NCBI GenBank assembly: GCA_009699565.1
Contig: WLNX01000139.1
Location: forward strand, 1 to 5,079
Direction: 5' to 3'
From: Actinomycetota bacterium
GTDB taxonomy: Bacteria > Actinomycetota > Thermoleophilia > Solirubrobacterales > Solirubrobacteraceae
Length of the DNA: 5,079 nucleotides
This document shows positions 1 to 5,079 of the stretch, one piece after another. A model generated the notes under the pieces. That model was not told where the DNA came from and did no database searches. It saw only the letters and a program-made list of their open reading frames with translations. Numbering within the stretch: the stretch's first letter is position 1; each line of letters starts with the position of its first letter. The translations under genes were made by a program, and so were the position numbers.

Positions 1-501
1 CTGAGCGTGGATCGGAGCGCGGCGCTGGGCCCGCTCTTCCAGCGTTACGAGACCGCGAGACTCAAGGCGCCGAAACGCCGCCAAGTCTCCACCGGCCGGC
101 CGGGGCAGGCTCGCCAGCAGCTCGCGCTGGTTCTCGGTCAGTCGCTCGGAAGCGTCGGGCGCACGCCCCGCCTGCGCGTACAGAGCCGACCGCGCTTTGG
201 CGCCCCGGGGCGGCAACATCAGCGAGTAGGCACGAGCCGGGGTCGAGCAGTACTCGTCTGCAATCCAAGGACCGAGCTCGACTAGATCCGGTGGCAGCGA
301 GGCGGCGAGCACCTCGGTTGGCTCCGACAGCTCGTGTTCCGAGCCGTCCTTGATCGCTGTGACGATCGCCAGAAGCTCGCGGTTCGCAAACGGAACCTTG
401 AGAACAGAGCCGACGTCGACGCCGTCGGGGCAGACGTAGTCAAACGGCCCGCGCAGGACGCGGGCCGTGGTAATCGGCTCGACTTGAGCGACGCGCGGCA
501 C
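1..501 (-). CDS. priA: Primosomal protein N' (PriA), N-terminal 167 residues, truncated by window edge
   Basis: PriA is the 3'-5' superfamily 2 DNA helicase that recognises stalled or collapsed replication forks and starts reloading of the replicative helicase. The reading frame is open from a GTG at 501-499 to the left edge, giving 167 codons of a protein that is usually about 650-750 residues. Only the N-terminal DNA-binding part, which holds the 3'-end-binding fold, is present; the Walker helicase motifs and the zinc-binding cysteines lie outside. Diagnostic stretches are TTARVLRGPFDY (residues 11-22), VGSVLKVPFANRELLAIV (about 31-48) and EYCSTPARAYSLMLPP (about 85-100), all typical of PriA N-termini. 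The GTG is preferred because the product then begins directly with the family-like VAQVEP stretch and no other start codon precedes it before an in-frame stop at 564-562. No Shine-Dalgarno sequence is seen; a TATCGT -10-like element ends 7 bases upstream. The gene diverges from the PH-domain gene at 576. Identification rests on family motifs recognised by eye. Confidence 0.92.
   Translation of the reverse strand, partial: MPRVAQVEPITTARVLRGPFDYVCPDGVDVGSVLKVPFANRELLAIVTAIKDGSEHELSEPTEVLAASLPPDLVELGPWIADEYCSTPARAYSLMLPPRGAKARSALYAQAGRAPDASERLTENQRELLASLPRPAGGDLAAFRRLESRGLVTLEERAQRRAPIHAQ
444..468 (-). repeat. Perfect 10-bp inverted repeat (hairpin) in the first codons of priA
   Basis: Positions 444-453 (ACGGCCCGCG) and 459-468 (CGCGGGCCGT) are exact reverse complements separated by a 5-base loop. 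In the priA message this would form a very stable GC-rich stem-loop covering nucleotides 34-58 of the coding sequence, codons 12-20 (T-A-R-V-L-R-G-P-F). No T-tract follows on either strand, so it is not a standard intrinsic terminator. The encoded residues are family-like, so the structure may be partly a by-product of protein sequence and GC-rich codon choice. Confidence 0.6.
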
Positions 502-502
502 A

Positions 503-539
503 GCGGCGACGATAGAGCGAGTGCGGGATGGGTCGCCGC
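503..539. repeat. 8-bp inverted repeat (GCGGCGAC...GTCGCCGC) across the priA promoter region
   Basis: Positions 503-510 read GCGGCGAC and 532-539 read its exact reverse complement, with 21 bases between. The left arm overlaps the end of the proposed priA -10 element (509-514); the right arm sits where the priA -35 box would be. The two arm centres are 29 bp apart, close to three helical turns, so a dimeric or looped regulator is conceivable. In GC-rich DNA an 8-bp dyad at this spacing can also arise by chance. No known operator was recognised. Confidence 0.3.
509..536 (-). promoter_or_regulatory. Candidate leaderless promoter of priA
   Basis: Read on the minus strand, TATCGT (514 down to 509) fits the TANNNT pattern of actinobacterial -10 elements and ends 7 bases before the GTG start at 501. 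GCGACC, at 536 down to 531, shares the GAC core of a -35 box and is spaced 16 bp from the -10. Transcription would begin at or within a base or two of the GTG, giving a leaderless message. This agrees with the absence of a ribosome binding site. The -35 match is weak (3 of 6). Confidence 0.35.
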
Positions 540-540
540 G

Positions 541-568
541 TTCGCATACCCGCCGCAGACGCTAGATT
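541..568 (+). promoter_or_regulatory. Candidate leaderless promoter of the PH-domain gene
   Basis: TTCGCA (541-546) and TAGATT (563-568) are separated by 16 bp and each match 4 of 6 positions of the -35 and -10 consensus; TAGATT also fits TANNNT. The -10 ends 7 bases before the ATG at 576, so transcription would start at or near the A of that ATG. No GGAGG-like sequence precedes the ATG. This spacing is the main reason to choose 576 over the in-frame ATG at 528, which would place the promoter inside the gene. Confidence 0.4.
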
Positions 569-575
569 TTCAGTC

Positions 576-1073
576 ATGGAGATGCACAGCGGCGAAGAGA
601 TCATCTACAACGGCCACCCGAGCTGGAGGTCGATCAAGGCGTTCTATCTGGGCGGTCTGGCGATCGCCTTCGCCGTTGGACTGCTCTGGTGGCTCGTCGC
701 TTCCCACTTCTGGGCGGTCGTCGTGTTTGCCGCGATCGTCGGAGCAACGATTGTTGTCGGCCTCGTCAAGCGCGTCTTCGTGACGTACACGATCACCAGC
801 GATCGACTTTCGATCCAACGCGGAGTGTTGGCCAAGCGCGTCGAGCAGACCCGCATCGACCGCGTCCAGAACGTCTCGACAAGCCAGTCGGCTCTCGACC
901 GCATCTTCCGCGTGGGAACCGTTGACTTCGACACCGCCGGCAGCGACAGCGCGAACCTTCGATTCGACGGGGTTGACGACCCGCCGGCCGTGGCGGCAGC
1001 GATCGACCGCGCCCAGCGCCTTCACGCCGAGGCCCTTGCAGGCTCCGGCACAGGCAACGACGGACTCGCTTAG
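576..1073 (+). CDS. PH-domain (DUF304/bPH2-like) membrane protein of unknown function
   Basis: The predicted product has 165 residues. A short polar N-terminus (GEEIIYNGHPSW, residues 6-17) is followed by two hydrophobic segments at about 22-42 and 45-65, which should form a transmembrane hairpin. A bacterial PH-like domain follows at about 67-148. The core YTITSDRLSIQRGVL (71-85) with RVEQTRIDRVQNV (88-100) and a following VGTVDFDTAG (113-122) is characteristic of the DUF304/YdbS-type family, whose biochemical role is mostly unknown. The tail (about 150-165) is low-complexity and polar. Alternative starts are ATG 528, adding 16 residues unlike the family, and ATG 582, removing two. The gene is the only one on the + strand, diverges from priA, and runs into metK with overlapping stop codons. 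The family call is firm; the cellular role is not known. An influence on membrane or envelope processes would be a guess. Confidence 0.85.
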   Translation: MEMHSGEEIIYNGHPSWRSIKAFYLGGLAIAFAVGLLWWLVASHFWAVVVFAAIVGATIVVGLVKRVFVTYTITSDRLSIQRGVLAKRVEQTRIDRVQNVSTSQSALDRIFRVGTVDFDTAGSDSANLRFDGVDDPPAVAAAIDRAQRLHAEALAGSGTGNDGLA

Positions 1074-2296
1074 GAAGCTGCCGCGCGGAGCGCGTCTGCG
1101 CGGTCGGTGCGCTCCCAGCTGAACGTCGCTCCGTCGCGACCAAAGTGGCCGTAGGCCGCGGTCGGCCCGTAGATCGGGCTGTGGAGGCTCAGATACTCGC
1201 GGAAGGCGGCCGGGCGAAGGTCAAAGTTGTCGGCGACGATCTTGTTGAGCGTCGGCGTATCGACCGTCTCGGTACCGAAGGTCTCGACCATTACCGAGAC
1301 GGGATGGGCGACGCCGATCGCGTACGCAACCTGCACTTCGGCGCGTTCAGCGAGGCCTGCGGCGACGATGTTCTTTGCGACGTAGCGTGCGGCGTAGGCA
1401 GCCGAGCGGTCGACCTTTGAAGGATCCTTGCCCGAGAACGCACCGCCGCCGTGACGAGCCATTCCGCCGTATGTGTCAACGATGATCTTGCGGCCGGTGA
1501 GACCACAGTCGCCGACCGGGCCGCCGATCACAAAGTTGCCGGTTGGGTTGACGAGCAGGTCCTTGCGGAGCTGGTCGGCGTCGTAGAGGTCGGCCGGGAG
1601 CACCGGGAGAACGACGTGCTCCCAGAGGTCGTCGGCGATGCGGCCTGCCGGCGTATCGGCGCCCTCGGCGTGCTGCGTTGAGATCAGAACCCGCTGAATC
1701 TCGACAGGGCGGTTGTCCTCGTAGCGAACGGTCACCTGGGTCTTGCCGTCGGGGCGCAGGTAGTCGAGCGTGCCGTTCTTGCGAACCTCGGTCAGCTTCT
1801 CGGCCAGGCGGTGGGCGAGGTGGACCGGGAGCGGCATCAGGCTATCCGTCTCGTTGGTCGCGTAGCCGAACATCATTCCCTGGTCTCCGGCTCCGGCTTT
1901 GTCGAGCGGATCCTCGTCTCCCTCGCGCGCTTCAAGCGCCTCGTCGACACCTTGAGCGATGTCGGCGGACTGGCCGCCGAGGTGGTTAAGGACAACGAGA
2001 GTGTCGGCGTCAAAGCCGTCGTCAAAGCCGACATAGCCAATCTCGCGGATCGTCTCGCGGGCGATCGCGTCAACGTCAACAGCCTTGCCCGGGCCGATCT
2101 TGTCCTCGTCAAAGGAGGTCTCGCCGGCGACAACTACGAGCCGATTGTTGACGAGCGTCTCGCAGGCGACCTTGGCGAACGAATCCTGCTTGAGGATCGC
2201 GTCGAGAATCGCGTCGGAAATCTGGTCGGCGACCTTGTCAGGGTGACCTTCGGTTACCGACTCGGACGTGAAGAGAAAGCTGGTGTCTTGGCTCAT
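1070..2296 (-). CDS. metK: S-adenosylmethionine synthetase (methionine adenosyltransferase)
   Basis: MetK makes S-adenosylmethionine from methionine and ATP, releasing phosphate and pyrophosphate; it is a cytosolic tetramer in studied bacteria. The 408-residue product is full length for the family (about 380-410). Signatures are SESVTEGHPDK (residues 11-21, with His18 and the metal-binding Asp20), the hexapeptide GAGDQG (135-140), RPDGKTQVT with Lys185, GRK (268-270), and the P-loop-like GGGAFSGKD (283-291) followed by PSK with Lys294. By alignment in my head these match E. coli His14, Asp16, Lys165, Lys245, Lys265 and Lys269, so all key residues I checked are present. The C-terminus YGHFGRDGATFSWE (382-395) is also typical. 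The ATG at 2296-2294 is the only plausible start. No Shine-Dalgarno sequence precedes it. The stop codon TAA at 1072-1070 overlaps the stop of the convergent PH-domain gene. There is no space upstream for a SAM riboswitch in the 65-base gap to der. Confidence 0.97.
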   Translation of the reverse strand: MSQDTSFLFTSESVTEGHPDKVADQISDAILDAILKQDSFAKVACETLVNNRLVVVAGETSFDEDKIGPGKAVDVDAIARETIREIGYVGFDDGFDADTLVVLNHLGGQSADIAQGVDEALEAREGDEDPLDKAGAGDQGMMFGYATNETDSLMPLPVHLAHRLAEKLTEVRKNGTLDYLRPDGKTQVTVRYEDNRPVEIQRVLISTQHAEGADTPAGRIADDLWEHVVLPVLPADLYDADQLRKDLLVNPTGNFVIGGPVGDCGLTGRKIIVDTYGGMARHGGGAFSGKDPSKVDRSAAYAARYVAKNIVAAGLAERAEVQVAYAIGVAHPVSVMVETFGTETVDTPTLNKIVADNFDLRPAAFREYLSLHSPIYGPTAAYGHFGRDGATFSWERTDRADALRAAAS

Positions 2297-2305
2297 AGGT
2301 ACGGC

Positions 2306-2311
2306 AGAATA
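2306..2311 (-). promoter_or_regulatory. Candidate -10 element of metK (very short or no leader)
   Basis: On the minus strand TATTCT (2311 down to 2306) fits TANNNT and ends 9 bases before the metK ATG, so the message would have a leader of roughly 0-4 bases. No convincing -35 box is seen 16-18 bp further upstream. The whole gap between der and metK (2297-2361) has no strong terminator: only a CCCC/GGGG pairing (2339-2342 with 2358-2361) and no T-run. metK may therefore also receive read-through from der. Confidence 0.35.
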
Positions 2312-2361
2312 GCGACAGCGGCCCTGCCTCCGGAACGTCCCCGTGCAATCGCGGCTTGGGG

Positions 2362-3693
2362 CTATCGCTCGGAGCGGCGTTGCTTGCGCTCGTGAATATC
2401 GATGATCAGCGGTACGCCGTCGAGCCCGTAGCGCGCACGGAGCCTGTTTTCGAGGAAGTACGCATAGTCGCGGGTGACCCGATTGCGACGATTCACCTGC
2501 AGCGAGAATCGCGGCGGCGAGGCCTCGATCTGAGCGAGATAGAGCAACTTCAGACGCTTGCCCTGACGTGCGGGCGGCTGGCGCTCGGCGACGAGTTCGG
2601 TCAGGAAGCGGTTTAGCTGCGGGGTCGGGATCTTCTCCGCCCTCTTGTCGCCCAAGGCGACGGCCTCGTCAAGCACACGGGTGACGTGGCGGCCGTCGAG
2701 CGCGCTGATTGTCATCAGTTTGGGACGCAGCCGCAGCTTGGTCGCAACCTTTGCCCGTTCGTGATCAAGCGCGTCCTCGTCAAGCGGAGTCAGGTCCCAC
2801 TTGTTGAGCGCCATCAGGGTCGCGCAGCCCTCCTGCATTGCCAGTTCGGCGATCCTCAGGTCCTGAGATGTGACTCCTTCGGCTGCGTCGCAGATGACCA
2901 GTGCCACATCGGCGCGCTCGACCGCACGCTGGGAACGGAGCACCGTGTAGTACTCAAGGCCGTCGGCGAGCTTCGACTGACGACGCATGCCGGCGGTGTC
3001 AATCAGCGTGACCTTGCGGCCGGCAACCTCAATCGGCATATCGATGGCGTCGCGGGTCGTACCGGCGATGTCGCTTACGATCGTCCGCTCCGATCCGACA
3101 ATGCGGTTCATCAGCGTCGACTTGCCGACGTTCGGTCGCCCGATGATCGCGAGGCGGATCGGCGGATCTTCCTGGTCGTTCTCAAATTCGTCCGCTTCGG
3201 GCAGCAGCTTGACGATGCGGTCGAGCAGGTCGCCGCTGCCGAGGCCTTGGGCTGCAGATACGGAGATCGGCTCGCCAAGCCCGAGTCGGTGAAACTCGGC
3301 TGCCAGAGGAATGTCGGCGATCGCGTCCGACTTGTTGGCGGCAAGCAGCACCGGCAACCCGGCTCGGCGCAGCAGGTCGGCCATCTCCTCATCGCCCGGT
3401 CTAAGTCCGCTCTTGACGTCAACGACGAGGACCGCCAGTTGAGCCTCGGCCAGAGCCGCGTTCGCCTGGTCCCGAATCGAGCCGGCGATCGGGTCGGGGT
3501 CGAGCAGGTCCATGCCGCCGGTATCAACGAGCGTGAAGCTTCTCCCGTTCCAATCGCAGTCAAGCTCCTTGCGGTCGCGGGTCACCCCGGCGCGAGCGTC
3601 CACGACCGCCTCCCGCGAGCCGCTGAGGCGGTTGACGAGAGAGCTCTTGCCGACGTTCGGGTAACCGACGATTGCAACGCGCGGGCGGCTCAT
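2362..3693 (-). CDS. der: Ribosome-assembly GTPase Der (EngA)
   Basis: Der is an essential GTPase with two tandem G domains that acts in late maturation of the 50S ribosomal subunit. The 443-residue product is full length. G domain 1 shows GYPNVGKSS (residues 10-18), DTGG (57-60), NKSD (120-123) and SA (146-147). An acidic linker rich in Glu/Asp (about 165-177) leads to G domain 2 with GRPNVGKST (185-193), DTAG (232-235), NKWD (297-300) and SA (330-331). The C-terminal KH-like RNA-binding domain spans about 350-435 and ends in a basic tail (ERKQRRSER). All GTP-binding motifs in both domains are intact. The ATG at 3693-3691 overlaps the cmk TGA in an ATGA arrangement, which suggests translational coupling. 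A GGGG run about 8 bases upstream could serve as a weak ribosome binding site. Adjacency to cmk is common in bacteria and supports the call. Confidence 0.97.
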   Translation of the reverse strand: MSRPRVAIVGYPNVGKSSLVNRLSGSREAVVDARAGVTRDRKELDCDWNGRSFTLVDTGGMDLLDPDPIAGSIRDQANAALAEAQLAVLVVDVKSGLRPGDEEMADLLRRAGLPVLLAANKSDAIADIPLAAEFHRLGLGEPISVSAAQGLGSGDLLDRIVKLLPEADEFENDQEDPPIRLAIIGRPNVGKSTLMNRIVGSERTIVSDIAGTTRDAIDMPIEVAGRKVTLIDTAGMRRQSKLADGLEYYTVLRSQRAVERADVALVICDAAEGVTSQDLRIAELAMQEGCATLMALNKWDLTPLDEDALDHERAKVATKLRLRPKLMTISALDGRHVTRVLDEAVALGDKRAEKIPTPQLNRFLTELVAERQPPARQGKRLKLLYLAQIEASPPRFSLQVNRRNRVTRDYAYFLENRLRARYGLDGVPLIIDIHERKQRRSER

Positions 3694-4310
3694 CCCTGCT
3701 GCCCCGTCGACGCCGCCGCTCGCGCCATCCCGACGATCCGCTCGACGACCTCGTCGCTGCCAAGCTCCGTCGTATCGAGCACCAGCGCGTCCTCCGCAGC
3801 GGTCAGCGGCGAAACTTCGCGCTCGCTGTCCCGACTGTCTCGCATCGCCTGCTCGCCGAGAACCTCGTCGAGGTCGCGGCCGCTTTGCGCCGCCCTGCGG
3901 CGAGCCCTCTCGTGCGGGTCTGCCGTGAGGAAGATCTTGACCTCGGCCTGTGGCGCAATCACGGTGCCGATGTCTCGCCCTTCGGCGACCCAGTCACCAT
4001 TCGCCATCATCGCCTTCTGCCTCGCCGCCATCAGCTCGCGCACTGCGGGATCGGATGAGACCTCGGACGAGAGCGCCGTGATCTCGGCTGAGCGAATCTC
4101 GTCGCTTACGTCTTCGCCGTCCAGCCGGACCGACCCTGAGAGCGCAATCTCAATTGAAGCGAGGTCGGCGCGGGGATCCCGCTTGCGGGCCAACGCGACA
4201 CACCGGTACATCGCCCCGGTATCGAGATAGGTGAAACCGAGTGCGCCCGCAACTGCCTGCGCGACGGTTGATTTTCCGGCCCCGGCGGGTCCGTCGATGG
4301 CCACGATCAT
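3690..4310 (-). CDS. cmk: Cytidylate kinase ((d)CMP kinase)
   Basis: Cmk phosphorylates CMP and dCMP with ATP, feeding CDP/dCDP pools for nucleic acid and phospholipid synthesis in the cytosol. From the ATG at 4310 the product has 206 residues, slightly short for the usual 210-230. Motifs are the P-loop GPAGAGKS (7-14), DTGAMYR (30-36), EGRDIGTVIAP (110-120), and the CMP-kinase signature RDSRDSER (157-164) followed by PLTAAEDALVLDTT (168-181). A TTG at 4319 in the same frame would add three residues. I prefer ATG 4310 because the product then starts with the family-typical MIVAIDGPAG, and an AGG lies 9 bases upstream (4322-4320), whereas it would directly abut the TTG. The stop TGA (3692-3690) overlaps the der ATG. 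aroA lies 28 bases upstream, so aroA-cmk-der is probably one operon. In many bacteria an acyltransferase gene (plsC) sits between cmk and der; it is absent here. Confidence 0.96.
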   Translation of the reverse strand: MIVAIDGPAGAGKSTVAQAVAGALGFTYLDTGAMYRCVALARKRDPRADLASIEIALSGSVRLDGEDVSDEIRSAEITALSSEVSSDPAVRELMAARQKAMMANGDWVAEGRDIGTVIAPQAEVKIFLTADPHERARRRAAQSGRDLDEVLGEQAMRDSRDSEREVSPLTAAEDALVLDTTELGSDEVVERIVGMARAAASTGQQG

Positions 4311-4338
4311 CGTGACCAACCTAGCGCCGTCGGGTTTT

Positions 4339-5079
4339 TCAGCTCAGCGCCGAGATGTCGTCGAGGAAGCCCGGGTAGGAAACCGATGCCGCCTCCACAC
4401 CCAATACTTCGACGCCCTCGCGCGATGCCAATCCTGCAACAACACCGAGCATCGCTATGCGGTGGTCGCCGCCCGCGTCTACGGTTCCGCCGCGCAACCC
4501 GCCCGTGCCGCGAACCACGAATCCGTCATCCGTCGCCTCGGCATCGCCTCCAAGATCGTTCAGCGCTGTAACGACCGCGGCAATCCTGTCGGATTCCTTG
4601 AGCCGCAGTTCCTCTGCTCCTTCAACCCTGGTCTCGCCATCTGCGAAGCATGCGAGCAGACCGACCAGCGGCAGCTCGTCGACTGAGAGCGGCACCTCGT
4701 CCGCAGTGACCGTGGTCGCGCTCAGGGGACCTGCCGTAACGTCGATGTCGTTGACGGGCTCGCTTGACGGAATCGCTCCGACGCTCCGGTCCTGCTCTAG
4801 CTCGGTCACGATCACCGCGCCCATCCGAAGCGCAATGCGCAGGAACCCGCTGCGAGTCCAGTTGACGGAGCAGTCCTCAATCAGGATCCTCGAGCCGGGC
4901 ACGACGATCGCCGCGGCAATGGCGAACGCTGCCGAGGAGGGATCGCTTGGAATCGCAACCTGTTCCGGAAGGGTCAGCTCGTCGGCAGGCGAGATTGTGA
5001 GCACATTCCGGTTGCGCGAGATCGCAACGCCGGCGCCGGCGAGGATCCTCTCCGTGTGATCGCGGCTGGGCTGAGGCTC
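4339..5079 (-). CDS. aroA: 3-phosphoshikimate 1-carboxyvinyltransferase (EPSP synthase), C-terminal part, truncated by window edge
   Basis: EPSP synthase joins phosphoenolpyruvate to shikimate-3-phosphate, the sixth step of the shikimate pathway. The frame is open from the right edge to the TGA at 4341-4339, giving 246 residues of a protein normally about 420-450 long. Numbered from the edge, the fragment starts with PSRDHTERIL (4-13), then DPSSAAF (46-52), DELP (134-137), ELRLKESDRI (157-166), GGDHRIAM (203-210) and SVSYPGFLDDI (232-242). By eye, Asp134, Glu162 and Arg207 correspond to E. coli Asp313, Glu341 and Arg386. E. coli Lys411 is replaced, as in many non-enterobacterial enzymes. Two motif positions differ from the usual form: PSDPSS where PGDPSS is common, and NWTRSG where NPTRxG is common. 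The class I/class II distinction cannot be settled because the N-terminal diagnostic motifs are outside the window. It is probably the upstream partner of cmk and der. Confidence 0.95.
   Translation of the reverse strand, partial: EPQPSRDHTERILAGAGVAISRNRNVLTISPADELTLPEQVAIPSDPSSAAFAIAAAIVVPGSRILIEDCSVNWTRSGFLRIALRMGAVIVTELEQDRSVGAIPSSEPVNDIDVTAGPLSATTVTADEVPLSVDELPLVGLLACFADGETRVEGAEELRLKESDRIAAVVTALNDLGGDAEATDDGFVVRGTGGLRGGTVDAGGDHRIAMLGVVAGLASREGVEVLGVEAASVSYPGFLDDISALS

Noticed and set aside
528..575. Upstream ATG (528) as the start of the PH-domain protein
   Set aside because: The extra 16 residues (GRRVRIPAADARFSV-like) do not resemble the family, no ribosome site precedes it, and it would place the best promoter candidate inside the gene.
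334..783. + strand frame of 149 codons crossing the priA start and the PH-domain gene
   Set aside because: It overlaps the clear priA N-terminus on the opposite strand and then the PH-domain gene in another frame. Its translation is low-complexity with no family resemblance.
1081..1103. CCGCGC/GCGCGG pairing at the metK 3' end as an intrinsic terminator for the PH-domain gene
   Set aside because: The stem is short, the loop is 11 bases and no T-tract follows; such pairings are common in GC-rich coding sequence.
1811..2395. + strand frame of 194 codons opposite metK
   Set aside because: It lies antisense to the conserved N-terminal half of metK, shows no recognisable domain and runs into the 3' end of der; a shadow of GC-rich coding.
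2686..4230. Very long open frame on the + strand (514 codons) opposite der and cmk
   Set aside because: It is antisense to two genes with complete family motifs. Over der it is codon-register aligned, so a stop would need TTA, CTA or TCA in the sense strand, which are rare in this GC-rich DNA. Its product is Arg/Ser-rich and shows no domain.
4311..4319. TTG at 4319 as the start of cmk
   Set aside because: ATG 4310 gives the standard MIVAIDGPAG start and better spacing from the AGG upstream.
4314..4340. GGGTTTTT with a weak AACC/GGTT pairing as a terminator on the + strand
   Set aside because: No + strand gene ends there, the stem is only about four pairs, and on the minus strand the run precedes cmk as A-residues; it is just the aroA-cmk gap.
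1..5079. Possible mobile element, CRISPR array, tRNA or defence system
   Set aside because: No terminal repeats, transposase, regularly spaced repeats, cloverleaf sequence or defence-like domains were seen; all six genes are core or conserved-hypothetical and the gaps are too short.

Overview
This window looks like a compact, high-GC chromosomal housekeeping segment from a bacterium, most plausibly an actinobacterium. Class Thermoleophilia (Solirubrobacterales-like) is my best guess. It rests on protein style, GC richness, gene order and TANNNT-type -10 motifs placed a few bases from start codons; it is inference, not proof. I see no mobile element, CRISPR array, tRNA, rRNA, toxin-antitoxin or defence module. 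About 97% of the window is coding. The only gene-free stretches are short gaps of about 74, 65 and 28 bases.

Layout from right to left, which is the direction of transcription for five of the six genes: the C-terminal part of aroA (EPSP synthase, shikimate pathway; cut by the right edge); a 28-base gap; cmk (cytidylate kinase); a 4-base ATGA overlap; der/engA (double-domain ribosome-assembly GTPase); a 65-base gap with a likely short-leader promoter; metK (S-adenosylmethionine synthetase); then, beyond one inserted gene, the N-terminal part of priA (primosomal helicase; GTG start, cut by the left edge). The inserted gene, between metK and priA, is the only one on the + strand. It encodes a 165-residue membrane protein with two transmembrane segments followed by a bacterial PH-like (DUF304/bPH2) domain. 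Its stop codon overlaps that of metK, and it diverges from priA across a 74-base region.

aroA, cmk and der probably form one transcript: the spacing is tight and the cmk/der junction suggests translational coupling. Together they serve aromatic amino-acid precursors, pyrimidine nucleotide supply and 50S subunit maturation. metK supplies SAM and priA restarts stalled replication forks. These are growth-linked core functions rather than one biochemical pathway.

The points most worth a second look are regulatory and architectural: two back-to-back candidate leaderless promoters, an 8-bp inverted repeat spanning the priA promoter, a perfect 10-bp hairpin inside the first codons of priA, overlapping convergent stop codons, and the uncharacterised PH-domain membrane gene. 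I did not find evidence for a novel multi-gene system.
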